64,000 bases of DNA from Rhodobacterales bacterium (GCA_014763715.1 JACXUV010000015.1:1-64000); one strand, 5' to 3'; shown: positions 1-9,512, counted from the first letter of the stretch. Translations and numbers: made by a program. Notes: generated by a model not told the origin, from the letters alone.

Positions 1-1
1 G

Positions 2-157
2 TCGAAACAGCATGACTTCGTCGCCTCCACCATTGTCGGCGTGTCGGGCTTCGATCAGCTGGCCGACATTTTCGCAGCGGCAGATCTTGTCCTGCCGGAC
101 GATGTCATGAAAGCCTGCGATGCCGTGACCAAGGATATTCAGTACCCGATGGGTTAA
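2..157 (+). CDS. Aldo/keto reductase, C-terminal fragment (5' end outside window)
   Basis: The window opens inside this gene; only the last 51 codons are present. The peptide runs through a FVASTIVGVSGFDQL motif and ends in IQYPMG. This resembles the C-terminus of Tas-type aldo/keto reductases, where a conserved S/T-T-I-I-G-A segment contacts the NADPH phosphate and is followed by a helix (here DQLADIFAAADLVLPDD) and a short tail. Family members reduce aldehydes and ketones with NADPH in the cytoplasm. The substrate cannot be judged from this piece. A hairpin follows the stop. Confidence 0.7.
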   Translation, partial: SKQHDFVASTIVGVSGFDQLADIFAAADLVLPDDVMKACDAVTKDIQYPMG

Positions 158-160
158 GCC

Positions 161-202
161 CGAAAAGTAGAACCCCCGTTCGCATATCACTGCGAACGGG
201 GG
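161..202 (-). terminator. Rho-independent terminator of ftsK, possibly bidirectional
   Basis: A perfect 11-bp stem (173-183 with 192-202, CCCCCGTTCGC/GCGAACGGGGG) has an 8-nt loop. On the minus strand it is followed by a T-rich run (TTCTACTTTTC), so it terminates ftsK. It also lies just after the aldo/keto reductase stop and may slow transcription from that side, although no T-run follows on the plus strand. Confidence 0.75.
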
Positions 203-249
203 CTGCCCCTACTGCCCACCTTAGCTGGGTGAGATTGTTCAGGAGACGG

Positions 250-2820
250 TCATTCCGGAGACGGACGCGCGTTCGCCAGGACTTCGCGTTTACCGGCATG
301 GTTCGGCGCTGAAATGATGCCTTCTTCTTCCAGCCGGTCGATGACACCTGCGGCCTTGTTGTAACCGATCTTCAGGCGGCGCTGCAGGTAAGAGGTCGAA
401 GCGCGCTGGTCGCGGACCACGATGGCGATCGCCTGTGCGAAGAGATCGTCTTCCTCGTCGCCGGTCGACGTGCCGAGCATCGCATCCATCACGGCCGATC
501 CGGTGGAACCGTCATCCGGTGCTTCCAGGATATCCATCACATAGTCCGGTTCGCCCTGTTCGCGCAGCCAGTCGGTGACGGCGCCGACATCCTCATCGGA
601 AACGAACGGACCGTGCAGGCGCTGCGATTTCTGGCCCGGTGCCTGGTACAGCAGGTCGCCCATGCCGAGCAGCTGCTCAGCGCCCTGCTCGTTGAGGATG
701 GTGCGGGAGTCGATCTTCGTGGTGACCATGTATGAGATACGGGTCGGGAAGTTCGCCTTGATCGTACCGGTGATGACGTCCACGGACGGACGCTGCGTGG
801 CGGTGATCAGGTGGATACCGGCCGCACGCGCCATCTGGGCGAGACGCTGCACACAGCCTTCCACTTCCTTGCCTGCCACCAGCATCAGGTCTGCCATCTC
901 GTCGATCACGACGACGATGTTCGGGATGTGCTCGGTCGGCAGGATCTCGGTCTCGTAGACCGGCTTGCCGCGATCGTCGAAACCGGTCTGTACCTTGCGC
1001 ATCAGATGCTCGCCCGCATTGCGGTATTTCGCGGCCTTCTCGTTGAAGCCGGCGAGATTCCGCACGCCCGCCTTCGACATCAGCTCGTAACGGCTTTCCA
1101 TTTCGCGCACAGTCCACTGCAGCGCGTTCACGGCTTTCTTCGGATCGGTCACAACCGGCGCCAGCAGGTGCGGAATGCCCTCATAGATCGAGAGTTCCAG
1201 CATTTTCGGGTCGATCATGATGAAGCGGCACTGTTCCGGCGTGTGGCGATAGATCAGCGACAGGATCATCGCGTTCACACCGACCGACTTACCGGAGCCC
1301 GTCGTACCGGCGATCAGCAGGTGAGGCATCTTCGCGAGGTCGACCACCGTCGGAACCCCGCCAATGTCTTCGCCAAGCGCCATCGGCAGGCTGGCCCGCG
1401 AGCCGGTATAGGCATCGGACTGCAACAGCGTGCGCAGATAGACTGTGTCGCGGTCATCGTTCGGCAGTTCAATGCCGATCGCGTTCTTGCCCGGCACAAC
1501 CGCAACACGGGCGGACTTCGCACTCATGGAGCGCGCGATGTCGTCCGCCAGGGAGATGACGCGGGAAGATTTGACGCCGGGGGCCGGCTCCATCTCGAAC
1601 AGGGTGATGACCGGACCGGGGCGCACTTCCTTCACGCGGCCGCGTACACCGAACTCCTTCAGCACGTCCGACAGTTTGGCAGCCTTGGCCAGAAGCGCTT
1701 CCTCGTCGATCGAATCGGCGCGCTCGGTTGTCTGCTCCAGCAGGTCGATCGACGGCAGGCGGCCAGCCTTGCGGCGGCGCTCGACCGGCTTGGCAACGCG
1801 CGGGGCGGCCGCTTCCGGCTTGGCCTTGGGCTTTGGCAAGGTGAAAAGCGGCTTGCGCGCCTGCTCTTCATCCTCGTCGTCTTCGTAATCGTCGGCCTCG
1901 TCGTCGATTTCATCTTCATAGTCGTCGTAATCGTCTTCGGCGTCGTCGAGGTATTCTTCTTCATCATCGAAATCGTCTTCTTCCTCGATCTCGATGACAG
2001 TCTTGCCGCGCTTGCGCAGGAAACCGGGGGCCGCATCATCCTCGGTCAGCACCACGCGGGCACGATCCTCGCGCTCGGCGGGCATCGCCTCTTCCATCTG
2101 CGCCGTCCGCTTGGGTGCCAGAGCGCGGGCGATCCCCAGAAGCAAGCCGCCAACACCGCTTGCCTGACGCGCCGCGCGCGCGCCGGAGGTGGCCGCGGCT
2201 TCTTTCAGGAGGCGGGCATCGCCGCGGCGGAAGCCAAGGGCAGACAGGCCAGCCCACAGCGCCAGCATGCCGAGCAGGCACGCAGCCCAGGCTTCAGCCG
2301 ACGGCAGCATAAGGGCACGGAACGGCATGGACGCGAAGTGGAACAGGCCATCGCCGATCACACCGCCAAGCCCGGCGCTCAGCGGCCAGGACTGCGGCAC
2401 AGGCCAGGCAGCGAAGAATGCCGCGGAAAACGGCACGAACAGGAAGCCTTTCACCCAGCGGTGCACGCGCGGCGCGCCGATCAGCACGGTGCGCATGGCG
2501 CCGCCGATCATCAGAGCCAGACCTGCCGTCCAGGCCGACCAGCCAAGCGACTGGCGGGCAAGGTCTGCAAACACGGCGCCGGAGCGGCCGAACAGGTTCT
2601 GGACATCCGAATCGGTCGCAGCATTCCAGGATGGGTCCGTCGCAACATAGGAACCGACACTGCCACAGATGAAAACGCCGATCGCAAATGCGGCAGCACC
2701 CGTAAGGATGCGCCAGACAGGATCGCTAACGCTGAAATGGGTTGCGTCATCATCATAAGCATAGTCGGTCATGAAGGGGGACGGCTCCGTGTTGTCGGTG
2801 GAGCGGCCAATCTGGCCCAT
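250..2820 (-). CDS. ftsK: DNA translocase FtsK
   Basis: Septum-anchored ATP-driven DNA pump that clears the terminus and activates XerCD at dif. The protein has hydrophobic membrane segments in about residues 35-200. A very acidic linker rich in D, E and Y follows at about 270-320. The RecA-like motor carries Walker A (TTGSGKS, near 508) and Walker B (VVVIDEMADL, near 635). The C-terminal winged-helix gamma domain from about residue 790 is the part that reads KOPS sites. Length of about 856 aa is normal for alphaproteobacterial FtsK with a short linker. Start is uncertain: ATG at 2820 has a weak AAGG; the next in-frame ATG at 2772 gives MTDYAYDDD. Its 3' end is closed by the hairpin at 173-202. 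Confidence 0.97.
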   Translation of the reverse strand: MGQIGRSTDNTEPSPFMTDYAYDDDATHFSVSDPVWRILTGAAAFAIGVFICGSVGSYVATDPSWNAATDSDVQNLFGRSGAVFADLARQSLGWSAWTAGLALMIGGAMRTVLIGAPRVHRWVKGFLFVPFSAAFFAAWPVPQSWPLSAGLGGVIGDGLFHFASMPFRALMLPSAEAWAACLLGMLALWAGLSALGFRRGDARLLKEAAATSGARAARQASGVGGLLLGIARALAPKRTAQMEEAMPAEREDRARVVLTEDDAAPGFLRKRGKTVIEIEEEDDFDDEEEYLDDAEDDYDDYEDEIDDEADDYEDDEDEEQARKPLFTLPKPKAKPEAAAPRVAKPVERRRKAGRLPSIDLLEQTTERADSIDEEALLAKAAKLSDVLKEFGVRGRVKEVRPGPVITLFEMEPAPGVKSSRVISLADDIARSMSAKSARVAVVPGKNAIGIELPNDDRDTVYLRTLLQSDAYTGSRASLPMALGEDIGGVPTVVDLAKMPHLLIAGTTGSGKSVGVNAMILSLIYRHTPEQCRFIMIDPKMLELSIYEGIPHLLAPVVTDPKKAVNALQWTVREMESRYELMSKAGVRNLAGFNEKAAKYRNAGEHLMRKVQTGFDDRGKPVYETEILPTEHIPNIVVVIDEMADLMLVAGKEVEGCVQRLAQMARAAGIHLITATQRPSVDVITGTIKANFPTRISYMVTTKIDSRTILNEQGAEQLLGMGDLLYQAPGQKSQRLHGPFVSDEDVGAVTDWLREQGEPDYVMDILEAPDDGSTGSAVMDAMLGTSTGDEEDDLFAQAIAIVVRDQRASTSYLQRRLKIGYNKAAGVIDRLEEEGIISAPNHAGKREVLANARPSPE

Positions 2821-3045
2821 CAACCTTAACTCTGGGCAAATGCGCTGAAGACTTTTTCAGTGGCGAATTAACGATTTCATCCGGCGCTTTCCGTGCAGTT
2901 TGTGCCGGAATCCCTCCTCCGGCCCTGCCCCTTCCATCCCACGGCTCCTGACCGCCGCAATGCATTTAATTCCTGTAATCCCGGAACTTCCCGAGGGGGT
3001 GTGGATTGAAACAGGACAGTCAGGAAACCGGAAAGGAGCCATGAC

Positions 3046-3495
3046 ATGAAACGTACACTGATTATCCCGGCAGCTTTTGCGCTATTAACTTCTATGTCGG
3101 CAAATGCACAGGAAGTGAATGAAGATGCCCCGGCAGTTAACGCCTCCAGGGCAGCAATGTTTGACGAAATCCCGGCCGACCAGGCGGGGATGACCGTTCA
3201 GGACCTGAACGAGCTGCAGCGGGCCCGCCTTGAGCAGAACGCGATGGAAATCTCGGAAATGACCGGCAAGGCCCCTGTGATCGTTGCCGACACGCCCGAA
3301 CCGGAGGAGGAAATCGTCTTTACGGTCGCCCGTGAGGAGGTTGTCATCCCCGACGACAGCACGGCCGAAGTCGCTGTGGGCGGGCCTTATTATGAAAGCG
3401 AGGCAGAAGCCGTCATGGATGGGGACCTGAACGCCCCACCGTCCGGTACGTCGGCCGATACGCCGCCCGATATGCCGGATGGCGCGCCTCAATAG
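3046..3495 (+). CDS. Small exported acidic protein of unknown function
   Basis: 149 aa. Residues 1-22 form a clear Sec signal peptide (basic MKR, hydrophobic core, cleavage after ANA). The mature part is acidic and rich in Pro, Glu and Ala, with a low-complexity C-terminus (PPSGTSADTPPDMPDGAPQ), so it is probably partly disordered and periplasmic. I recognise no domain. A strong AAAGGAG lies 7 nt before the ATG. An earlier ATG at 3041 opens only the dicodon ATG-ACA-TGA. The gene has its own upstream space of about 220 bp and a strong terminator, so it is likely monocistronic. Confidence 0.75.
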   Translation: MKRTLIIPAAFALLTSMSANAQEVNEDAPAVNASRAAMFDEIPADQAGMTVQDLNELQRARLEQNAMEISEMTGKAPVIVADTPEPEEEIVFTVAREEVVIPDDSTAEVAVGGPYYESEAEAVMDGDLNAPPSGTSADTPPDMPDGAPQ

Positions 3496-3522
3496 GCCCC
3501 TGCCCTGCCCGGCAAAGAAAAA

Positions 3523-3553
3523 CCCCCGGCAGATCCTGCCGGGGGTCTTCTTT
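3523..3553. terminator. Bidirectional intrinsic terminator between the secreted-protein gene and amtB
   Basis: A perfect 10-bp GC-rich stem (523-532 pairing with 536-545 of the 3,000s) has a 3-nt loop. It is followed by TCTTCTTTT on the plus strand and by TTTTTCTTT on the minus strand. It sits between two converging genes and can end both transcripts. Confidence 0.9.
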
Positions 3554-3569
3554 TCGGAGAGCCGCAACC

Positions 3570-4964
3570 TCAGGCGTTGGTGAAGTCCGGATAGGCTTCG
3601 AGACCAACTTCGGAAACGTCCATACCGGCCATTTCCTCTTCCTCGCTGGCGCGCACGCCGATCGTGACCTTGAGGGCCATCCAGACGATCACGGAAGCGA
3701 CCGAGACGAAGACACCCGTCAGGAGCACGCCAACCAGCTGGCCGACATAGCTCGTCTGAAGTTCACCATCGATGGTCACCGGCATGATGTGGTTGCCATA
3801 GGAGGCGGCCACGATCATCGTGCCCCAGATGCCGCAGACAAGGTGCACCGGGATGGCGCCAACCACGTCGTCGATCTTGAACTTGTCGAGCAGCGGAACC
3901 GTCAGGACAGCCAGGACACCGCCCACGCCACCGATCAGGACAGAAGCGCCCATGGACGGAGCCAGCGGCTCAGCCGTGATGGACACGAGGCCGCCGAGTG
4001 CGCCGTTGAACACCATGGTTGCGTCCACTTTGCCTTTGTAGAGGATCGCCGTGGTGGCCATGGCGAACAGCGTGCCGCCGACAGCGCCCATATTGGTGTT
4101 GGCGAAGATCTGGGCGACCGAGTTGATGTCGGTGATGGTGCCTGCAGCAAGTTGCGAAGCGCCGTTGAAGCCGAACCAGCCGAACCACAGGATAAAGGTA
4201 CCGAGACCGGCCAGCGGGATGTTCGAACCCGGCATCGGGTTTACCTGCTTGCCGAAATACTTGCCGGTACGCGGGCCGATGATCAGCGCGCCCATCAGAG
4301 CCGCCCAGCCGCCAACCGAGTGCACCAGCGTCGAACCGGCGAAGTCGGAGAAGGCCCAGGTGCTGTCGAGGTAACCGCCACCCCATTCCCAGGATACGAC
4401 AACCGGGTAGATGAAGGAGGTCAGGATCGCGGTAAAGATCAGGAAAGGCCAGAGCTTGACGCGCTCAGCCACGGTTCCCGAAACAATCGAGGCTGCCGTC
4501 GCGACGAACACCATCTGGAAGTACCAGTCAGAAGCCGGCGCATAACCCGCTTCGTTGACTGCATCGAGAGCCCCGCCGCTCCAGATGCCTGGTGTCGTAC
4601 CGATCAGGCCGCCAAGAATGGACGAGCCAGGATAAGCCATGTTGTAGCCGACCAGCCAGAACATGAGACCGGACACAGCATAAAGAACAACGTTCTTCAT
4701 TGCCTGCATGGCGGCGTTCTTCGAACGCACCAGACCGACTTCAAGACACATGAAGCCAGCTGCCATGAACATAACGATCAGGCCGCCGATGAGGAACAGG
4801 TAGGAGTTGTCGACATAGGAGCTCGCGCTGCCGTTAACCGACTCTTCCAGCGCGGCCAGGCGTGCTTCCAGATCTGCGTCCTGTGCGTATGCGAGCGCCC
4901 CCGTGAAGGCGAAGGCCGGCAACAAGGCCACCCCGCGCGTCATTCTTTTCAGTAACTGGCCCAT
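3570..4964 (-). CDS. amtB: Ammonium transporter AmtB
   Basis: Trimeric inner-membrane channel for NH3/NH4+. The sequence shows an N-terminal signal-like segment, a short helix (DLEARLAALEESVNG), then the Amt core: GFMCLEVGLVRSKN, the first pore-histidine region HSVGGWAALMGA and the second, HLVCGIWGTM. About 11 membrane spans follow the signal. I chose the ATG at 4964 because GGAGG lies 6-10 nt upstream; the frame is open further to 5042 without a better ribosome site. The product is 464 aa. No glnK/PII gene lies beside it, unlike the common glnK-amtB pair, so nitrogen control must come from a PII gene elsewhere. Confidence 0.95.
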   Translation of the reverse strand: MGQLLKRMTRGVALLPAFAFTGALAYAQDADLEARLAALEESVNGSASSYVDNSYLFLIGGLIVMFMAAGFMCLEVGLVRSKNAAMQAMKNVVLYAVSGLMFWLVGYNMAYPGSSILGGLIGTTPGIWSGGALDAVNEAGYAPASDWYFQMVFVATAASIVSGTVAERVKLWPFLIFTAILTSFIYPVVVSWEWGGGYLDSTWAFSDFAGSTLVHSVGGWAALMGALIIGPRTGKYFGKQVNPMPGSNIPLAGLGTFILWFGWFGFNGASQLAAGTITDINSVAQIFANTNMGAVGGTLFAMATTAILYKGKVDATMVFNGALGGLVSITAEPLAPSMGASVLIGGVGGVLAVLTVPLLDKFKIDDVVGAIPVHLVCGIWGTMIVAASYGNHIMPVTIDGELQTSYVGQLVGVLLTGVFVSVASVIVWMALKVTIGVRASEEEEMAGMDVSEVGLEAYPDFTNA

Positions 4965-5175
4965 TCGGCCCCTCCATGTCGCAGTTTCGGAGCTCGGGAC
5001 CCCCCGCGCTCTCCCACTTCCGATATGATTTCGGGTGCCCAAGAAAGTCGCTTGGCGCGCCTGTTGAGAGGCCTATTCTGAAGTCGAGTGGTCAAAATCT
5101 GTGCAGCGTTGCGGCTAATCGCCCAATTCCTTAGCGCCAGTAGACGATGCTCCGGGACAGGCGTACCTAGTCATC

Positions 5176-6426
5176 ATGTCGAAACCAAACGCCGTCCCAC
5201 CTGAGATCGCCGACCTCGTCATTGTCGGGGCCGGTCCCGTTGGCACTTCACTGGCCATCCTGGCAGTGCAGCGCGGTTTCTCCACCATTCTTGTAGATGC
5301 GCGCGATCCATCTGCTGAGCCTGCAATGGATACACGCACTTTCGCGATTGTCCGCGGCAGCTGGCGCATGCTTGGCGCGACGGGCGTGCATCCGCTTCTG
5401 GCCGATGTCATCGAGCCGCTGAACGGTCTGGAAGCCGTCGACGGCGGCAGCCATGTCTTCGGCGCGCCGGGCGTGATCTTCGGAAATGACGACCTTCCGG
5501 AGGATGATCACGGCCAACCGCTGGGACAAATGGTCCCGTCAGCAGACCTTCAGAGGGCTCTCGACGAGCTTGCTGGTCAGATTGCAGGCACTGATCAGGG
5601 GCTTGTTATCCTTAAGGGCGCCCGGTTCCAGTCCCTTGAGGACGGGCCCGGACCGGCCACAATTGTGCTGGCAGATGGCAGCCGGATCCGCACCCGCCTG
5701 GTCGCCGCCTGTGACGGGGTGAACTCTTCGGTGCGCGATGCACTTGGCATCGGCACGGAAGATCATGACTATGGAAAATCGGTCTTTGCCGCGAATGTGA
5801 AACTGGACCGGCCGCATGAAGGCATCGCCCGCCAGCTGTTCATGCCGGAGGGCCCCTTCGCGACCCTGCCCATGCCGGACAATCGCGCCAATCTCGCCTG
5901 GTACATGAAGCGCGGCGCCGCCGAGGCGCTTGCCGCCATGCCGGTGGAAGACATCGAGGCCGAACTGAATGCCCGGTTCGAGAAATTCTCAGGCCACATG
6001 ACGATCGACGGGCCTGTCATCTCCTATCCGCTGAAAATGCGCCTCGCCCGCGCCATGACCGGACCGCGCGTGGCCCTGCTGGGCGATGCGGCACACCGGA
6101 TCAATCCACTGGCTGGCCAGGGCCTGAACCTTGGCTTCAAGGACGTCGCCGCGCTGATCGACATCATGGTGGAGTCGCGTGAAGTGGGCCTCGATCATGG
6201 CGCGGCCCCTGCACTTGAGCGCTACCAGCAATGGCGCCGTTTCGACATGACCAGCGTCGCCCTGTTCATGGACGTCATCGACCGGGCCTTCTCAAACGAT
6301 AATGCCGTGCTGAAACCCCTGCGCGGGCTGGCGCTGACAGCTGCCAACAGGATCAGGCCGCTCCGCCGGGCCATGGCGCGCCAGGCAAGCGCCGACCAGA
6401 CCCATTTGCCGAGCCTTATGCAGTAG
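5176..6426 (+). CDS. UbiH/UbiF/COQ6-type FAD-dependent monooxygenase (ubiquinone ring hydroxylase)
   Basis: 416 aa. The N-terminal dinucleotide fold has GAGPVGTSLA with an acidic end (VDARD). The second FAD motif is GDAAHRINPLAGQGLNLGFKD at about 305-325, the signature of the UbiH/VisC/COQ6 family. Such enzymes add hydroxyls to the ubiquinone ring using NAD(P)H and O2 at the inner membrane. Which ring position is served cannot be told from sequence alone, because alphaproteobacteria use UbiL, UbiM, UbiH and UbiF variants. It is divergent from amtB. Its stop overlaps the converging DUF971 gene by 11 nt. Confidence 0.9.
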   Translation: MSKPNAVPPEIADLVIVGAGPVGTSLAILAVQRGFSTILVDARDPSAEPAMDTRTFAIVRGSWRMLGATGVHPLLADVIEPLNGLEAVDGGSHVFGAPGVIFGNDDLPEDDHGQPLGQMVPSADLQRALDELAGQIAGTDQGLVILKGARFQSLEDGPGPATIVLADGSRIRTRLVAACDGVNSSVRDALGIGTEDHDYGKSVFAANVKLDRPHEGIARQLFMPEGPFATLPMPDNRANLAWYMKRGAAEALAAMPVEDIEAELNARFEKFSGHMTIDGPVISYPLKMRLARAMTGPRVALLGDAAHRINPLAGQGLNLGFKDVAALIDIMVESREVGLDHGAAPALERYQQWRRFDMTSVALFMDVIDRAFSNDNAVLKPLRGLALTAANRIRPLRRAMARQASADQTHLPSLMQ

Positions 6427-6736
6427 CGGCCGTATCGCCGACAGTCAGCTGGCGGATCTGATCCCAGGTATACAGCCCGCTGTCATGCCCGTCAGAGAAC
6501 ATGATGCGCAGGGCGTAGCGGCCGACCGGATCGGCGCGCAGCACACTTATGTCGTCCGGCACGGGCGCCTGTGGCGGGGGCGGACCGCTGCCATGCCCGC
6601 GCACTTCTGCAGACGGCGACTGTTCCCTGAGGCGCTTGTAGCTGACCATACCGGACTTGCCGTCATCGAACTCAGCATGCAGCGCGCCTTCCGACTTGCG
6701 GAAAACGAGTTTCACCGGCCACGCCATGCCGCTCAT
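6416..6736 (-). CDS. DUF971 (GBBH-like N-terminal) domain protein
   Basis: 106 aa with the DUF971 pattern: [21 protein letters not shown], a Pro-rich middle, then [29 protein letters not shown]. This small beta domain also forms the N-terminus of gamma-butyrobetaine hydroxylase; stand-alone copies have no settled function. Its ATG overlaps the Trm112-like gene stop (ATGA), so the two are probably translationally coupled. It is the last gene of a four-gene minus-strand set starting at cnoX. Confidence 0.85.
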   Translation of the reverse strand: MSGMAWPVKLVFRKSEGALHAEFDDGKSGMVSYKRLREQSPSAEVRGHGSGPPPPQAPVPDDISVLRADPVGRYALRIMFSDGHDSGLYTWDQIRQLTVGDTAATA

Positions 6737-6957
6737 CCCCTGCCCTCTTCCATGTCCAGGTCACGCGCCTCGTCCGGCAGCATGATCGGAATGCCGCCCC
6801 GGATCGGATAGGCCAGCCGCGCCTTGGGCGAGACCAGCTCATCCTTGTCTGCATCATAGCGCAGCGGCTGGCGCGTTTGCGGACAGATAAGAATTTCGAG
6901 AAGCCGGGGATCAACACCGGAATGGGGCCGGCGGGGACTGGAAAGATCTTTCGTCAT
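6733..6957 (-). CDS. Trm112/UPF0434 family small protein
   Basis: 74 aa. The core [19 protein letters not shown], followed by [27 protein letters not shown], matches the UPF0434/Trm112 family (YcaR in E. coli). Eukaryotic Trm112 is a methyltransferase partner with a zinc knuckle. Only one cysteine of the knuckle is seen here, as in many bacterial members, so zinc binding is doubtful. It lies 7 nt after the LON-domain gene and overlaps the DUF971 gene by 4 nt. Confidence 0.85.
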   Translation of the reverse strand: MTKDLSSPRRPHSGVDPRLLEILICPQTRQPLRYDADKDELVSPKARLAYPIRGGIPIMLPDEARDLDMEEGRG

Positions 6958-6964
6958 GGGCGTC

Positions 6965-7615
6965 CTATTGCAGGGTTCCGCCGTCCGGGCCAGCGGAATC
7001 CATTTTCAGAATTGTCATCAGCATATCGGCGCGATCCTTCAGGGTCGGCGCCTCCAGCAGGGCCTGCTTTTCCATCACGGAGAACGGGCTGCCAGCCGCC
7101 AGCGCCTGAACCAGCGAATCCAGCGGGGCAACTTCCACAGCGTCCCAGTCCGCCTTCATGTCATGCGTGCCGACATATTTGCGCAAAGCCGCAATGAGGT
7201 CTTCTCGGGCAGGCAATCCAAGGATCGATTCCGGCTTCAGGTCATTCGCATAGGGCGCCCAGTTGGCCCGGACCTGCCGATAGGGCGTCAGCACGTCCAG
7301 CTCTTCCAGGATCCGGAACCGGGCAATGCCGGTCAGCGTGATCAGGTAACGTCCGTCATCGGTTTCCGAATAGGCGGTGATCCGCCCGGCGCAGCCGACA
7401 CCGATCAGGTCCGGTTTCTGCCGGTCGCCCCCGACGCTCTGGATCATGCCGATCAGCCGGTTTCCGGCCATCGCATCGTCCACCATGTTCAGATAGCGCG
7501 GCTCAAAGATATTCAGCGGCAAATGCCAGTGGGGAAACAGCACAACACCGGGCAGCGGGAACACGGTAAGCGTGTCCGGCAACTGATCTACCGAATGATA
7601 GGTCGCACTGCCCAT
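6965..7615 (-). CDS. Stand-alone LON substrate-binding domain protein
   Basis: 216 aa. The sequence [30 protein letters not shown] and the following GVGCAGRI and [13 protein letters not shown] blocks are the N-terminal (PUA-like) domain of Lon protease. No AAA or Ser-Lys protease domain follows, so this is an adaptor or binding protein and not a protease. It sits between cnoX and the Trm112-like gene on the same strand. That pairing with a chaperedoxin suggests a part in protein quality control, which is inference. Confidence 0.88.
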   Translation of the reverse strand: MGSATYHSVDQLPDTLTVFPLPGVVLFPHWHLPLNIFEPRYLNMVDDAMAGNRLIGMIQSVGGDRQKPDLIGVGCAGRITAYSETDDGRYLITLTGIARFRILEELDVLTPYRQVRANWAPYANDLKPESILGLPAREDLIAALRKYVGTHDMKADWDAVEVAPLDSLVQALAAGSPFSVMEKQALLEAPTLKDRADMLMTILKMDSAGPDGGTLQ

Positions 7616-7673
7616 GTCGTCTCCGGGGCGCCATTGCCCCTTGCTTCACAGCATTATGCGGGAGGCAGCGGCC

Positions 7674-8561
7674 TCAGGCAAACATAAGCGAAGCCAGACG
7701 CCGGCGGCCTTCCACCGTTGCCGGATCAGTCGGGCCTGCGGCCTCGAAGATCTGCAGCAGTTTTTCCTTCGCCTTGCCGCCTTCCCAATCCATCTTGTTG
7801 CCAAGAATTATCAGCAGGTGATCCACCGCATCGCCATAGCGCTGGGCGCCGGCATATTTCTCGGCAAGCTCGAACCGTTTGGCATTGTCTTCCGGCGCCG
7901 CCATGACGGCATTCAGCAGCTCGTCGAACTCATCGGCAGCCGGAGCATCTTCCATCATCTCGATGGCCATGCGCACGCCTTTGACGGCGGTGTCATGCTT
8001 CTTGTCTTCCGGCACCATGTCGAGCGTCGCGCTGGCGCGTTCCTTGTCGCCATTGGCAAGATAGCAGCGCGCAAGGCCTGCGATGGCCGTGACATTCTCA
8101 GGATCGTGCTGGATCACGGCAGCGTAAATCTGCGCAGCGGTGCCGACATCGCCAGCCTGGCTCGCAGCTTCGGCCTGGGCCAGCGCATCGGCGATTTCCT
8201 TGGCCGAATCCGTGCCGGTGAGCAGTTTCTCGATGAAGCTGCGCACCTGGCCTTCCGGCAGGGCGCCCATGAAGGCGTCGACCGGGCGGCCCTTGTCGAA
8301 AGCATAGACCGCCGGGATGGAGCGCACGCCGAGCTGGCCCGCATAGCCCGGGTTCTCGTCGATATTGATCTTCACCAGCTTCACGGCGCCCTTGTGGCCC
8401 TCGACCACTTTCTCGATCACCGGGCCGAGCTGGCGGCACGGGCCGCACCAGGGCGCCCAGAAATCGACAATCACGGGCTGGGTGTTGGACGCCTCGACCA
8501 CATCGGTCATGAATTCCTGGTCGGTGCTGTCTTTCGTATGCAGCGCTGCGGCATCAGCCAT
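7674..8561 (-). CDS. cnoX: CnoX (YbbN-like) thioredoxin-TPR chaperedoxin
   Basis: 295 aa. The N-terminal thioredoxin fold has an intact active site, C39-G-P-C42 (WAPWCGPCRQ). The C-terminal half is helical TPR-like repeats (EAASQAGDVGTAAQIYAAVI and later units). CnoX proteins hold oxidising or unfolding clients and pass them to GroEL/DnaK. The E. coli protein lacks a working CxxC, while this one keeps both cysteines and may also reduce disulfides; that point is inference. It starts the minus-strand operon cnoX-LON-Trm112-DUF971 and is divergent from lolA across about 230 bp. Confidence 0.9.
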   Translation of the reverse strand: MADAAALHTKDSTDQEFMTDVVEASNTQPVIVDFWAPWCGPCRQLGPVIEKVVEGHKGAVKLVKINIDENPGYAGQLGVRSIPAVYAFDKGRPVDAFMGALPEGQVRSFIEKLLTGTDSAKEIADALAQAEAASQAGDVGTAAQIYAAVIQHDPENVTAIAGLARCYLANGDKERASATLDMVPEDKKHDTAVKGVRMAIEMMEDAPAADEFDELLNAVMAAPEDNAKRFELAEKYAGAQRYGDAVDHLLIILGNKMDWEGGKAKEKLLQIFEAAGPTDPATVEGRRRLASLMFA

Positions 8562-8791
8562 GGCGGTATTCCTTCAAAAATCTGCCGGGAAGATGGGCGC
8601 TCAGGGCGCACTTCGCAAGCGGAAGCACGCCGTACCTGCGCGTTCATCTGCGAACAGGCCTTGCGCCGCACACAGCCGGAAGCTGAATGACAGCCAACGA
8701 AAAGCGGCCGAAATACCTTGTTCCCGCCCTGTTTAGGCAGGGTTCAGGCGACTAAGTGTAAGCGCAAGGTCACGAAAAGGAGACCCGTTCG

Positions 8792-9451
8792 ATGAAGACC
8801 AAACTCGCTGCCCTGGTTGCTGCTGCCGTCCTGACCGGCGCACCCCTGGCGCTGGCGCGTCAGGGCACACCCGGCGGCGCCCCCACGAACATAACCTCCA
8901 GCCCGGCCACGCTGAGCCCCGCCCAGCGCACGGCCCTGCTGGAGGAACTGTCGGCCTCCATGGAGGATGTGAAAACAGCCTCTGGCCGGTTCGAGCAGTT
9001 TTCGCCCGACTTCACCACGACCAGCGGCACGTTCGCCCTGTCTCGCCCCGGCAAGGTGCGGTTTGACTATGACGACCCGTCCCCGCTGCTGATTGTTTCC
9101 AATGGCACCACGGTCGCCATGCAGGATTCCGAACTGGAAACAACGGACCGCGTGCCGCTCGGCTCCACCCCGCTGGCCCTGCTGCTGGACGACAAGCTCG
9201 ATTTCGCAACCGAGGCGGAGATCGTCGATGTCAGCACGCAAGGCGGCAATGCCGAGGTGACCCTTCGCGACCCTGACGGCGAAATGGATGGCACGCTTAC
9301 CCTGCTGTTCTCCGGTCCGGAGCACACGCTGATCGGCTGGCGCACGCTCGACAGCGCCGGAAATCTGACTCAGGTCGCCCTACACGATGTTGTGACCGGC
9401 AAGAAACTGAACCCGCGCCTCTTCATCGTGAAAGACTTCGACGACGAATAG
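8792..9451 (+). CDS. lolA: Outer-membrane lipoprotein carrier LolA
   Basis: 219 aa with a signal peptide (MKTKLAALVAAAVLTGAPLALA). The mature part has the LolA pattern: helix LEELSASMEDVKTASGRFEQFSPDF, then GTFALSRPGKVRFDYDDPSPLLIVSNGTTVAMQD and beta strands to LFIVKDFDDE. LolA takes lipoproteins from LolCDE and ferries them across the periplasm. AAAGGAG is placed just before the ATG. It is followed by a hairpin at 9483-9510. Its nearness to ftsK and xthA is a common alphaproteobacterial arrangement. Confidence 0.92.
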   Translation: MKTKLAALVAAAVLTGAPLALARQGTPGGAPTNITSSPATLSPAQRTALLEELSASMEDVKTASGRFEQFSPDFTTTSGTFALSRPGKVRFDYDDPSPLLIVSNGTTVAMQDSELETTDRVPLGSTPLALLLDDKLDFATEAEIVDVSTQGGNAEVTLRDPDGEMDGTLTLLFSGPEHTLIGWRTLDSAGNLTQVALHDVVTGKKLNPRLFIVKDFDDE

Positions 9452-9482
9452 TGCAGCAAATACTACAGGTTTTAAAATCGTT

Positions 9483-9512
9483 TTGCCCGGAGGGTCTTCC
9501 CTTCGGGCAATT
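9483..9512 (+). terminator. Likely lolA terminator
   Basis: A 12-bp stem with one G-T wobble (9483-9494 with 9499-9510) and a 4-nt loop (TCTT) lies 31 nt after the lolA stop. The T tail is poor, so termination strength is uncertain. Confidence 0.5.

Noticed and set aside
811-2829. A 672-codon open frame on the plus strand, antisense to ftsK
   Set aside because: Its codons mirror FtsK's third-position GC bias, the peptide is His/Arg/Gln-rich without domains, and ftsK has full motifs.
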